Below, piece by piece: positions 12,298 through 20,912 of a stretch of 64,000 nucleotides of DNA; within the stretch, counting starts at the first letter, position 1; every line of letters begins with the position of its first letter. This DNA comes from Deinococcus sedimenti (GTDB taxonomy: Bacteria; Deinococcota; Deinococci; Deinococcales; Deinococcaceae). The notes below the pieces were generated by a model. The model was not told where the DNA came from and searched no databases. It saw only the letters and a program-made list of their open reading frames with translations. Both the position numbers and the translations under genes were made by a program. The DNA lies in assembly GCF_014648135.1 (NCBI RefSeq), contig NZ_BMQN01000002.1:186001-250000 (forward strand), read 5' to 3'.

Positions 12298-13161
12298 ATG
12301 CGCGCCCCCCACCGAACCCTGCTCCTGGCTGGCCTGCTGACCCTGACCCCCGGCACGGCGTGGGCCGCCGCGCCTGCCGGACTGCACCCCGTCCTCGCCA
12401 CGCTGCCCGGCAGTGGCGGCACGTACCTGCTGGGCGGCTGGCAGGACGGACGCTGGCTGACAGACGCCCAGACCCGCGCCAGAATGACTGGAGCGGCCAC
12501 CTACACCCGCCTGACGCTGGGCGCCGCTCCCGGTCGCGTGCAGGGCGGACAGCCCGGCCCACTGGGCGCACCGGAGGAACCGTGCAGCGAGACGCTCGCC
12601 GTGACCCTCACGCCTGCCCGCGAGGGACTGGCCATCCTCACGTCAGCCCGGCTGAACGCCCAGCCGCGCGCCGTCACCGCGCTGCCCACCCGCAACGCCA
12701 CGTACGAGGCCGCCGTACGAACCGAACTGACCCGCCGGGGCCTGAGGAATCCACAGGTGAGCATCACCCGGCTGATCCGCACCGACCTGGACGGCAACGG
12801 CACCCAGGAAGTCCTCATCGAGGCCAGCCGGTTCCAGGAACGCAACGGGGACTTCCCGCCGCCCGTCGGGCAGCCCGGCGATTACAGCCTCCTGCTGCTG
12901 CGCGCCGTGGTGAACGGGAAGGTCGTGACCACCGTCGTTGGCGAGCACATCGCCCCGCTGAAACCCTGGGATCCCGGCAGCAGTGCTCCCATGCCCATGG
13001 CCACCCTCCACCGTCTGGCGGGCGTGGCCGACCTGAACGGCGACGGCCGCATGGAACTCGTCCTGTACGGCGCGTACTACGAGGGCTCGGGCTTCAGCGT
13101 GCAGCAGTGGACGCCCGCCGGACTGAAGGGGACACCGCTGGAAAGTGGCTGCGGCGTGTAA
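12298..13161 (+). CDS. Exported protein with FG-GAP/VCBS-like repeats
   Basis: 287 residues. A signal peptide is clear (MRAPHRT, hydrophobic core, likely cleavage after AWA at about residue 23). The mature part has two DxDxNGxxE segments, RTDLDGNGTQEVLIEA and VADLNGDGRMELVLYG, as in FG-GAP/VCBS calcium-binding blades, so it is probably an extracytoplasmic beta-propeller-like or binding protein. ATG 12298 is set by TACGCT (12287-12292) ending five bases before. The gene sits between two repeat elements: copy A ends just upstream, and a family 2 copy begins at its stop codon. Ligand unknown. Confidence 0.75.
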   Translation: MRAPHRTLLLAGLLTLTPGTAWAAAPAGLHPVLATLPGSGGTYLLGGWQDGRWLTDAQTRARMTGAATYTRLTLGAAPGRVQGGQPGPLGAPEEPCSETLAVTLTPAREGLAILTSARLNAQPRAVTALPTRNATYEAAVRTELTRRGLRNPQVSITRLIRTDLDGNGTQEVLIEASRFQERNGDFPPPVGQPGDYSLLLLRAVVNGKVVTTVVGEHIAPLKPWDPGSSAPMPMATLHRLAGVADLNGDGRMELVLYGAYYEGSGFSVQQWTPAGLKGTPLESGCGV

Positions 13162-13295
13162 TACGGATTCCGTTTGTTTCGCCGACAATCCGGAACGTCA
13201 CCGGATTGCCATCTCCACGTCCGGGACCCGCCCCGCTCCCACTCGCTCTGCTCGGATTGAACGGGTTTTGCAACCCATTCAATCGGAGCCCGTAT
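13161..13295. repeat. Dispersed repeat family 2, copy 1
   Basis: A 135-bp element with ends ATACGGATTCCGTTTG (13161-13176) and CAATCGGAGCCCGTAT (13280-13295), inverted repeats of each other at 13 of 16 positions. It begins at the last base of the TAA of the upstream gene. The reverse complement matches 25370-25503 along its whole length. Confidence 0.75.
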
Positions 13296-13330
13296 AAAGC
13301 CCGCGCGGGCAGGCGCTACACTCGCGCCTG

Positions 13331-13651
13331 ATGAGCGACACGACCGCCCGCACCCTCGTCGGCCCCGCCGAAGCCCTGCCCGACGGACAGCAGACCGCCG
13401 TGGATGTCGGTGGGATCAGCGTGGTCGTCGTGAACTTCGAGGGACAGTACTACGCCCTGCGGAACAACTGCACCCACAAGGACTTCCCGCTGCTGGGCGG
13501 GGACGTCAGCATGGGCCGCATCACCTGTGAGAAACACGGCGCGAAATTTGAACTCGCGACCGGGAAGGCCAAGACGCTGCCCGCCGTGAAGCCCGTCAGG
13601 CTCTACCGCACGCAGGTCGAGGACGGCCAGCTGTACGTCTCCGAGCTGTAG
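13331..13651 (+). CDS. Rieske [2Fe-2S] ferredoxin-like protein
   Basis: 106 residues forming a single Rieske domain. Cluster ligands are C47-x-H49 ([11 protein letters not shown]) and C66-x-x-H69 (CEKHGAKF). With no membrane anchor and this size it resembles the ferredoxin subunit of ring-hydroxylating dioxygenases or the small NirD-type Rieske proteins, carrying single electrons. No oxygenase or reductase is adjacent, so its partner is unknown. The start ATG 13331 is preceded by TACACT (13317-13322) at eight bases, a leaderless arrangement. Confidence 0.88.
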   Translation: MSDTTARTLVGPAEALPDGQQTAVDVGGISVVVVNFEGQYYALRNNCTHKDFPLLGGDVSMGRITCEKHGAKFELATGKAKTLPAVKPVRLYRTQVEDGQLYVSEL

Positions 13652-13735
13652 GCCCGCATAAGGAGGCGCAGGACCTCAGGTGAATCACGTCCTGGGTCAC
13701 CCGGTCCCGGAGGCTGATTCGCAACGCACTACAGG

Positions 13736-13758
13736 AGCGCTGAGATGATCTCAGCGCT
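13736..13758. terminator. Hairpin after the Rieske gene
   Basis: AGCGCTGAG (13736-13744) pairs perfectly with CTCAGCGCT (13750-13758) across ATGAT. It lies in the 186-base gap between the Rieske gene and the convergent hypothetical gene. Confidence 0.5.
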
Positions 13759-13837
13759 TCTGCATCGAGGGAAGCTGGGGGGCTCAGCTATCGAGTGGGT
13801 CCCGGCCCGAACCAGTCGGGGGGACCCGCGCCTGCGG

Positions 13838-14350
13838 TCAGAGGCCGTTCTTGTTGTCGCCGTGCACCTGATGCTGAAGTTCCGGCGTTTCGCCTTCCGG
13901 CAGGTCGCCGGGGCGCTGACTGACATGCGGGGGACTCTGCTCACTTGGAGGGGTGTAGCCCGGGTTGCGGTCGATCGCCTCGCGGTGATGCTCGGCAGCC
14001 AGGGCGGTCGAGGCGCTGATCCCCACGCCCGCCGACGGCACGATGGTGTCCAGGTGCTCGCCGCCCAGGCCCGCCACGGTCTGCGCGCCGGCGAACTCCG
14101 CATCCTGCGGCTCGTGCTCCATGGCCGTCACATCCCGCGTGGCAAGGTGATCGAACGCGCCAGTCACGTCCTTCGCGCTGTGCGGCTGAGCCGACGCGCC
14201 TAGGCCCTGATCGGCGGCCCCCACGCGGTCCCCGGCAGGCGTCGTCGTGTAGGCCTCCTGATGGTCGTCCTTGCGGTCGGGCGTGTCGAAACCCGTCTGC
14301 GCGCCGTGCTCGCCCGTCACGGGCGGGTTGCGGTCATCGTGATTGGTCAT
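13838..14350 (-). CDS. Hypothetical hydrophilic, probably disordered protein, 170 aa
   Basis: 170 residues very rich in Asp, Glu, His, Gln, Gly and Pro, with almost no hydrophobic core apart from a short Gly/Ala stretch (about 90-115). It looks largely disordered, like hydrophilin-type stress proteins, though I recognise no named family. ATG 14350 follows a CAGACT box (14357-14362, minus strand) at six bases. It converges on the Rieske gene. A role in desiccation or osmotic stress would be speculation from composition alone. Confidence 0.65.
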   Translation of the reverse strand: MTNHDDRNPPVTGEHGAQTGFDTPDRKDDHQEAYTTTPAGDRVGAADQGLGASAQPHSAKDVTGAFDHLATRDVTAMEHEPQDAEFAGAQTVAGLGGEHLDTIVPSAGVGISASTALAAEHHREAIDRNPGYTPPSEQSPPHVSQRPGDLPEGETPELQHQVHGDNKNGL

Positions 14351-14444
14351 GCCGCCAGTCTGCCCCCACCCCACCCGCGCTGCCTTCCGGCTTTCTTCAG
14401 ACGGCCGAACGGAACCGTTCAGGAAGGCTGAACCGCAGCGCTGA

Positions 14445-15137
14445 TCACGTCGGGAGAGGCCCCTCCAGCGAGTCGGCCAGCACTGCGTGGCCCTCCTCGC
14501 GCGCGAAGTCCGCGGCGCGGCGACCGTCCGCCGTGCGGGCGTCCGCGTCCGCGCCGCGCTGCCGCAGGAACAGCGCGAGGCCCGCGTCGCCGTTCTGCGC
14601 GGCGGCCATCAGTGGCGTGAACTCGTCCTGTTGCGTGGCATTCACGTCCGCGCCCGCCATGATCAGCGCCCGCGCGAGTGCCCCGTGCCCGCCCGCCACC
14701 GCCGAGTGCAGCGGCTGCACCCGCATCGCGTTGCGGCTCACGGCGTTCACGTCCGCACCGCGCGACAGCAGCGCCTCTGCCACGCCCGCGTGCCCGAAGA
14801 ACGCCGCGAGGCCCAGCGGACTGAACCCGTCCCCACTCACGCCATGCACCAGCGCCGGGTCGGCGTCCAGTTCGCGCGTCAGGGCCGCCTCGTCCCCCAG
14901 CGCCGCCGCCTCGAACACGTTCAGCGGCGCGCCCAGCTCCACCAGCACGCGCGCCATGTCCGCCCGGCCGTAGTACACCGCGAACAGCACCGGACTCACA
15001 CCCATCGGGCTGGGCAGGCTCAACAGCTCCGCGTCCCCGGCCACCAGGGCGCGCAGCAGCGCCTCGTCCCGCGTCTTGATCGCCAGGAAGAACGCCGCCT
15101 CGCGGTCCCCCACCACCTCACCAGCTCCGTCACTCAT
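14445..15137 (-). CDS. Ankyrin-repeat protein
   Basis: 230 residues with about five ankyrin repeats. Examples are [27 protein letters not shown], read here in pieces as [11 protein letters not shown] and [10 protein letters not shown], then [10 protein letters not shown] with LIMAGADVN, and [10 protein letters not shown]. No signal peptide, so a cytoplasmic protein-binding scaffold is likely. ATG 15137 has TACCCT (15144-15149, minus strand) six bases upstream. It also overlaps the stop of the serine hydrolase gene by four bases, so it may be translated both from its own leaderless mRNA and by coupling. Partner unknown. Confidence 0.85.
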   Translation of the reverse strand: MSDGAGEVVGDREAAFFLAIKTRDEALLRALVAGDAELLSLPSPMGVSPVLFAVYYGRADMARVLVELGAPLNVFEAAALGDEAALTRELDADPALVHGVSGDGFSPLGLAAFFGHAGVAEALLSRGADVNAVSRNAMRVQPLHSAVAGGHGALARALIMAGADVNATQQDEFTPLMAAAQNGDAGLALFLRQRGADADARTADGRRAADFAREEGHAVLADSLEGPLPT

Positions 15138-16561
15138 GCGCCCAGGGTAGAGGGTCGGGCGCTCAGCGTGTGGCCCTCGCCGTAGTGCGGGGCGCACAAC
15201 TGTACGCTCAGGGGCGCGTCGGGCGCGGGCCAGCGCACCTCCCAGCGGGCGCCGTCCTCGATCAGCAGCAGGGTCAAGGCCAGCGCCCCGTCGGCCTGCC
15301 AGCCCGCCCGGACGGTCAGGGCGACGGTGGTGCCCCAGGTGTCCAGCGTCTGCTCCTCCCAGGCGTTCAGGGTGAAGCGGACCGTGTTCGATGTCGGCCC
15401 AGCAAGGGCCAGCGTGCCGTGTTCGCCTGTGATGGTCAGCGTCGCGGCTTCCCACCCCTCGTCGTTCGGGTCGAACGTGAAGTGCGCCTGCACGTCCCGC
15501 AGCGGGGGCGGATCGAGGAGCTCCGGCACGTCCAGCATGAGGGCCGCGCAGCGTACCCGCAGCGCCTCCGTGTCCGCACCGGGCGGCAGGGGAGACTCCT
15601 GCGCGTTCCCCAGCAGGTGCGTCCAGGTGTGATCCAGCACGCCCTGCATGTCGCCCACGCCCGCCGTGACCGCCAGCACCATGTCCTGCTCCGGCAGGAC
15701 CACGCAGAACTGCCCGAACGCGCCGTCCGCCCGGTACGCCCCGTGACGGCAGCGCCACACCTGATACCCATACCCCTGTGCCCAGTCGCTGTTTTCGTCG
15801 CCGGGGTTCGTGCCGGGCGGGACGTCCGCGGCACTCATGGCGTCCACCCACGCCGCAGACAGCAGCCTCTGCCCCTGCCACACTCCCCGGTTCAGCAGCA
15901 GCTGCCCGAAGCGCGCCACGTCCCCCGTCCGCAGGTGCAGGCCCCACCCGCCCAGGTTCACGCCCCGCGCGTTGCTGACCCAGCGCGCCTCCCGGAACCC
16001 CAGCGGCTCCAGCAGGCGCGGCGTCAGGAACGCCAGCAGCGTCTCCCCGGTCACGCGCTGCACCAGCGCCGACAGCAGGAACGACGCGCCGCTGTTGTAC
16101 ACGAAGTGCGTCCCCGGCTGGAACTCGACCGGCTGTGACAGGAACGCCTCTATCCAGTCCCCGTCCCCCGCCGCGACCAGCGCATCCGTCACGTCCGCTG
16201 CGTGCCCGGTCCGCATGGTCAGCAGATCCTCGACCCGCATGGCCCGCAGGTGCTCACCCACGACCGGCGGCAGGGCGTCCGGGAAGAGGTCCACCACCCG
16301 GTCCTCCACGCCCAGACGACCCTCCTGCACCAGCAGCCCCACCCCCGCCGCCGCGAGCGCCTTGCTCAGCGAGTACACGTGATGCACCCGCTCCGGCCCG
16401 TACGGGAACCAGTGCCCCCCGGCCACCACCCGACCCAAGCGCCGCAGCGTGAACCCATGCACCTCCAGCCCGTCCGCCGCCAGGGCGTCCAGCCACGCCA
16501 GCACCGCCCCGGACGGCAGACCCAGCGACTCCGGCGACACCTGAACCATAGAAAGAGGCAC
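15134..16561 (-). CDS. Serine hydrolase, class C beta-lactamase/EstB family
   Basis: 475 residues. The SxxK nucleophile motif is SLSK (S64-K67) within YSLSKALA; the second motif is FVYNSGASF, with Tyr-Asn in the YxN position. The N-terminal 330 residues match the beta-lactamase fold (PF00144); the last 110 residues form an extra beta-rich domain, as in several PBP4*/EstB-like esterases. No signal peptide, so probably cytoplasmic. I start at GTG 16561 because TAGCGT (16567-16572, minus strand) ends five bases before it; ATG 16549 is the alternative. First gene of a pair with the ankyrin gene. True beta-lactamase activity is unlikely. Confidence 0.85.
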   Translation of the reverse strand: MPLSMVQVSPESLGLPSGAVLAWLDALAADGLEVHGFTLRRLGRVVAGGHWFPYGPERVHHVYSLSKALAAAGVGLLVQEGRLGVEDRVVDLFPDALPPVVGEHLRAMRVEDLLTMRTGHAADVTDALVAAGDGDWIEAFLSQPVEFQPGTHFVYNSGASFLLSALVQRVTGETLLAFLTPRLLEPLGFREARWVSNARGVNLGGWGLHLRTGDVARFGQLLLNRGVWQGQRLLSAAWVDAMSAADVPPGTNPGDENSDWAQGYGYQVWRCRHGAYRADGAFGQFCVVLPEQDMVLAVTAGVGDMQGVLDHTWTHLLGNAQESPLPPGADTEALRVRCAALMLDVPELLDPPPLRDVQAHFTFDPNDEGWEAATLTITGEHGTLALAGPTSNTVRFTLNAWEEQTLDTWGTTVALTVRAGWQADGALALTLLLIEDGARWEVRWPAPDAPLSVQLCAPHYGEGHTLSARPSTLGA

Positions 16562-16614
16562 GCCCCACGCTACGGGACGTGCCACTGCGGCGGCATCCGC
16601 CAGGTGGCGCAGTG

Positions 16615-17787
<1,173 letters not shown>

Positions 17788-17884
17788 GCCCGGAGAATAA
17801 CGGGCGTTCGTTCCAGCGGCGGGTCACCGGAGTGGGAACGAGGGCGTGCAGGTCTGCTTGACGGCCCACGATCCCCCATGCATA

Positions 17885-17915
17885 TTGAAAAACGATAATA
17901 TCGAAGATCGATAAA
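17885..17915 (+). promoter_or_regulatory. Promoter and operator-like palindromes of the DUF2975 operon
   Basis: TTGAAA (17885-17890) is a -35 candidate, with GATAAA near 17910 as -10. Across the spacer lie CGATA-A-TATCG (17893-17903) and TATCGA-AGA-TCGATA (17899-17913), two overlapping perfect inverted repeats built from CGATA half-sites. The small Xre regulator at the operon end is the obvious candidate to bind them. Confidence 0.6.
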
Positions 17916-17928
17916 TCCTGGAGGCCCC

Positions 17929-18567
17929 ATGCTGACCCCCGCCCGCGCCCAGACCATCCTGACCTACCTGATCACCACCATGATGATCCTGACCATGCTG
18001 TTCCTGATGGTCAGCCTGATCATTCCTGCAGTGCAGGCCACGCTCAGCCTGACCATCCCACTGAACACCACGTTGAATCTGTCGGGCGCCCGGTACGATC
18101 TCGCCAGCTTCCACCTGCCTCTGGACGACCTGCCGGGCTGGGTGAGACTCACCTGCCTCGCTGCCTTCTCCCTGCTCCTGGTGGGCGTGACCGGCCTGCT
18201 GTGGCGCGCCCGGCAGTTCACGCGCCGCCTGCTGAGTGACCCGTTCCACCCCGACAACGCTCGCGACCTGACCCTCACCGCCCGGCTGGCCCTGATCGGG
18301 CAGGTGTTTGCCGTGCTGCAACCCTTGCTGAACAGTTGGATGACTGCTCGTATCCAACCGCTTGAGGCCCTGCGCCGCCACTTGCCCGAGGAGGCCGTGG
18401 TGCTGGGGAATACCGTCAACACCAGTCTCTTCAGCCTGTTCGGAGTGAACCTCACGCCCCTCTTGATCGCTGCGGTCTGCGTGCTGTTCGCGGCTGCCCT
18501 CACCCAGGCGGCGCACATCCGCGAGCAGGAACGGCAACTGCGCGCCGAACAGGAGCTGACCGTATGA
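17929..18567 (+). CDS. DUF2975 membrane protein
   Basis: 212 residues with four membrane segments (about 12-35, 70-92, 122-140, 172-195) and short loops, as in DUF2975 proteins. That family is commonly encoded next to a small Cro/CI-type regulator, exactly as here (19491-19718). The C-terminal 20 residues are helical and charged. GGAGG at 17920-17924 with four-base spacing sets ATG 17929. First gene of a four-gene operon with overlapping or near-overlapping starts. The molecular role of DUF2975 is not known to me. Confidence 0.8.
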   Translation: MLTPARAQTILTYLITTMMILTMLFLMVSLIIPAVQATLSLTIPLNTTLNLSGARYDLASFHLPLDDLPGWVRLTCLAAFSLLLVGVTGLLWRARQFTRRLLSDPFHPDNARDLTLTARLALIGQVFAVLQPLLNSWMTARIQPLEALRRHLPEEAVVLGNTVNTSLFSLFGVNLTPLLIAAVCVLFAAALTQAAHIREQERQLRAEQELTV

Positions 18568-19061
18568 CCCGATCCGGTCGCCTTCTGAATCCCTTGCTCC
18601 TGTTGCTGATCGTCACCACCGTGCTGATCCTGACTGTTCTGGGCATCCTGCTGATTGGGGATCTTCTGGTGCTGTCCTACGGTGATTGGCCGGGCGCCCT
18701 GACGCTCCCTTGGACAGTCGTGACCTTCGCCGGGTACTGGTTCCTGACCCTCGCCCTTGTCGCTGCCTGGCGCGGGGGGCCGCTGTGCAGTCGGGTCAGC
18801 AGTCATCTGTTCTGCGCCGGTCAGTGGTTGTTCTGGAGTCCGCTGCTGCTGATTCCAACGGTGTTGGGCCTCGACCGGTTGCTCACAGTCCAGGGATGGC
18901 GTACGGATTCGAGTCAAATGCACCTGCCGAGTGAATCCTTCAGCCCGGACGTTCTTCTCTCTATGGTGGTGTCCGTGGCGCTGCCGCTGCTGCTCATGGC
19001 CCTGTCCGGTTGGCTGGACGAGGGCCGTGCCAGCCTGGACCGACAGAGGACGACCATATGA
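18564..19061 (+). CDS. DUF2975-like four-helix membrane protein
   Basis: 165 residues with four predicted membrane segments (about 8-36, 50-70, 85-105, 130-150). The overall order matches the neighbouring DUF2975 protein, so it is probably a divergent paralogue. The ATG overlaps the previous TGA by four bases (ATGA), meaning translational coupling. The loops carry two Cys (PLCSRVSSHLFCAGQ). Second gene of the operon; function unknown. Confidence 0.72.
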   Translation: MTRSGRLLNPLLLLLIVTTVLILTVLGILLIGDLLVLSYGDWPGALTLPWTVVTFAGYWFLTLALVAAWRGGPLCSRVSSHLFCAGQWLFWSPLLLIPTVLGLDRLLTVQGWRTDSSQMHLPSESFSPDVLLSMVVSVALPLLLMALSGWLDEGRASLDRQRTTI

Positions 19062-19489
19062 CCCTGACCACGCTCCTCCGCACCCGCGCCCTGACGCGTC
19101 TGGAACGCCTGTGTCAGCTGGCCCTGCTCCTCGGCGTCGCCGCGCTGATCTACGGCCTGACGCAGCGGGGGTGGTCCGCGCTGCCCCAGATGCTGCTCGG
19201 GAGTCTGCCCGGCGCGCTGGCCCTGCTGTTCCTGTGGCGGGCCGCCCGCGCCAGCCGCCAGGGCACCCTGAGCGTCGTCCCGCGAGAGGTCGCGCTGGCG
19301 GGCGCGGCGCTGCTGGCCGGGCAGGTCGTTCCGGGCCTGCTGCCGCTGGTCACCACCGATCCGCTGCTGCTGGCGGGCAGCGCCGGGATGCTCGTCATGA
19401 CCAGCCTGCCCGGCGTGGGGCTGCTGGCGTTCGCGGCGGTCCTGAACGTCACGTTCCAGGTGCTGCGCGACGAGGAACTGACGGTCTGA
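19058..19489 (+). CDS. Four-helix membrane protein, operon partner of DUF2975 genes
   Basis: 143 residues with four hydrophobic segments and Arg-rich short loops (RAARASRQG). The size and topology match the two genes before it. ATG 19058 overlaps the preceding stop by four bases. Together the three membrane proteins could form a hetero-oligomer controlled by the regulator that follows. The frame is open upstream to 19010, but the overlap start is the natural one. Function unknown. Confidence 0.72.
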   Translation: MTLTTLLRTRALTRLERLCQLALLLGVAALIYGLTQRGWSALPQMLLGSLPGALALLFLWRAARASRQGTLSVVPREVALAGAALLAGQVVPGLLPLVTTDPLLLAGSAGMLVMTSLPGVGLLAFAAVLNVTFQVLRDEELTV

Positions 19490-19490
19490 C

Positions 19491-19718
19491 ATGCCGATCC
19501 GCGTGCATCTCGACGACCTGCTGGCCCAGCGGGGCATGACCCTGTCGGAACTCTCGGCGCGGGTGGGCATCACCCTGGCGAACCTCAGTATCCTGAAGAC
19601 CGGGAAGGCCCGCGCGGTGCGGTTCAGCACCCTGGACGCCCTGTGCCGCGCGCTGGCGTGTCAGCCGGGCGACCTGCTGCGCTGGGAGGACGGCCCCCCC
19701 GACCCGGACGAGGCGTGA
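19491..19718 (+). CDS. Xre-family HTH regulator (YozG-like)
   Basis: 75 residues forming little more than a Cro/CI helix-turn-helix: MTLSELSARVGITLANLSILKTGKARAVRF can be divided into helices 2 and 3 around SARVGI and NLSILKTGK. It is the size of YozG-type regulators that pair with DUF2975 proteins. It begins one base after the stop of the third membrane gene, so it is the last gene of the operon. The palindromes in front of the operon (17893-17913) make autoregulation likely. Confidence 0.87.
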   Translation: MPIRVHLDDLLAQRGMTLSELSARVGITLANLSILKTGKARAVRFSTLDALCRALACQPGDLLRWEDGPPDPDEA

Positions 19719-19733
19719 TCGGCGGCTCGCGGG

Positions 19734-20324
19734 TCAGTGGACGTCGGCGGCGCCTGCGAGCAGGTCGGACAACTGCTCCTTTGCGCGGAACACGCGACTT
19801 TTGGCCGTGCCGATCGCGACGCCCTGAATCTGCGCGATCTCGTCGTAACTGAGGTCCTCGACGAAGCGCAGCACGACCGCCTCGCGGTACTCGTGCGGCA
19901 GCTGCGACAGGGCGCGCTGCACGCGGTCCTGCGCGTCGGCACTCTCGGCGGCCTGCACGGGCGAGCGGCGTTCGCTGGTCACCTCGAAGCCCACGTCCTC
20001 GCGGGCCTGCTCCAGCGAGAAGCGCTGCAACTGCTTGCGGCGGTGCGATTCGATCTGCGTGTTGCGCGCCACCTGATACAGCCACGGCAGGACCCGCTCC
20101 CCGGCGCGGAACGTGCGGATGCTACGCCACGCGCGGTAGAAGACCTCCTGCGTCAGGTCCAGCGCGTCCTCGCTGTTGCCCTCCAGGCGGTACAGGTAGC
20201 CGTACATGCGGCCCTCGTACTCCTGCACGAACTCGAACCACGTCTGCTCGTCACCCGCGCACAGGCGTTCGTACAGGTCAGGTGAGATCACGTCGGGAAG
20301 GGAGGGCTCGGTCGGGAGGGTCAC
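19734..20324 (-). CDS. ECF-family RNA polymerase sigma factor
   Basis: 196 residues. Sigma region 2 covers about 30-95 (ALDLTQEVFYRAWRSI, PWLYQVARN) and region 4 about 130-185 (LPHEYREAVVLRFVEDLSY, then GTAKSRVFRAKEQL as recognition helix). It would direct RNA polymerase to a stress- or envelope-related regulon. No anti-sigma factor is adjacent, which is unusual for the RpoE-like group. The start is GTG 20324; TATGGT (20334-20339, minus strand) ends nine bases before it. Converges on the Xre gene with a 15-base gap. Confidence 0.93.
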   Translation of the reverse strand: MTLPTEPSLPDVISPDLYERLCAGDEQTWFEFVQEYEGRMYGYLYRLEGNSEDALDLTQEVFYRAWRSIRTFRAGERVLPWLYQVARNTQIESHRRKQLQRFSLEQAREDVGFEVTSERRSPVQAAESADAQDRVQRALSQLPHEYREAVVLRFVEDLSYDEIAQIQGVAIGTAKSRVFRAKEQLSDLLAGAADVH

Positions 20325-20413
20325 GGTCCCTACACCATACCGCGCCGCGCCGCCCGTGCCGTCCGCCTTTCAGCGCAGTCCGCCACGCGCCCACACGCTA
20401 GGATGCCCCCACC

Positions 20414-20794
20414 TTGAGCGCCACCGGTTCCACCACCCTCCTTCACGTCAACGCGGCCGCGCCCGCCCCGGCGGGATTCGCGGACGCCCTGAAGCCCCTG
20501 CTGCCCGACCTGAGCGTCGGCGCGCTGCTGGGCTTCGCGACGGGCGTCGCCCTGAAGCACATCGGCCGCTGGGCGCTGGTCGGACTGGGCCTGCTGTTCA
20601 TCACGCTGCAGGTCCTGGCGTACTTCGATCTGGTCAGCGTGAACTGGCTGCGCGTGCAGGCGCTGGCCGAACCGTGGCTGGCGCAGGGCCGCGAGAACGG
20701 CGGCGCTTGGCTGACCCGCATCCTGACCGCGAACCTGCCGTTCGCCGGGGCGTTCACCGCCGGGCTGCTGCTGGGCCTGCGCGCCCGCGTGTAA
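20414..20794 (+). CDS. FUN14 family membrane protein
   Basis: 126 residues with the FUN14 pattern GALLGFATGVALKHIGRW, followed by a hydrophobic helix and a C-terminal GAFTAGLLLGLR, giving two or three membrane segments. FUN14 proteins are small membrane proteins of uncertain role in bacteria (FUNDC1 in mitochondria acts in mitophagy). The start is TTG 20414, placed by TAGGAT (20399-20404) nine bases upstream; a later start would cut into the protein. Divergent from the sigma factor gene across about 90 bases. Confidence 0.8.
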   Translation: MSATGSTTLLHVNAAAPAPAGFADALKPLLPDLSVGALLGFATGVALKHIGRWALVGLGLLFITLQVLAYFDLVSVNWLRVQALAEPWLAQGRENGGAWLTRILTANLPFAGAFTAGLLLGLRARV

Positions 20795-20867
20795 CGCGGC
20801 GGCACGCCTCCGCTCGACCTTCACCGCGCACCCGCACCCGCCGGGCGGAAGTCCGGCACACAAGTCA

Positions 20868-20897
20868 CCGCCCCGGACCGAGAAGGGTCCGGGGCGG
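20868..20897. terminator. Strong hairpin between convergent genes
   Basis: CCGCCCCGGACC (20868-20879) and its perfect complement (20886-20897) flank loop GAGAAG, between the FUN14 gene and the convergent foldase gene. No T-run follows on either strand, so it may be an mRNA 3'-end stabiliser as much as a terminator. Confidence 0.6.
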
Positions 20898-20912
20898 AGG
20901 AGGGAAGGGAGA

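Noticed and set aside
13797..13827. GGGTCC...GGACCC inverted repeat downstream of the Rieske gene
   Set aside because: Six-base arms with a long spacer in GC-rich DNA; not distinguishable from chance.
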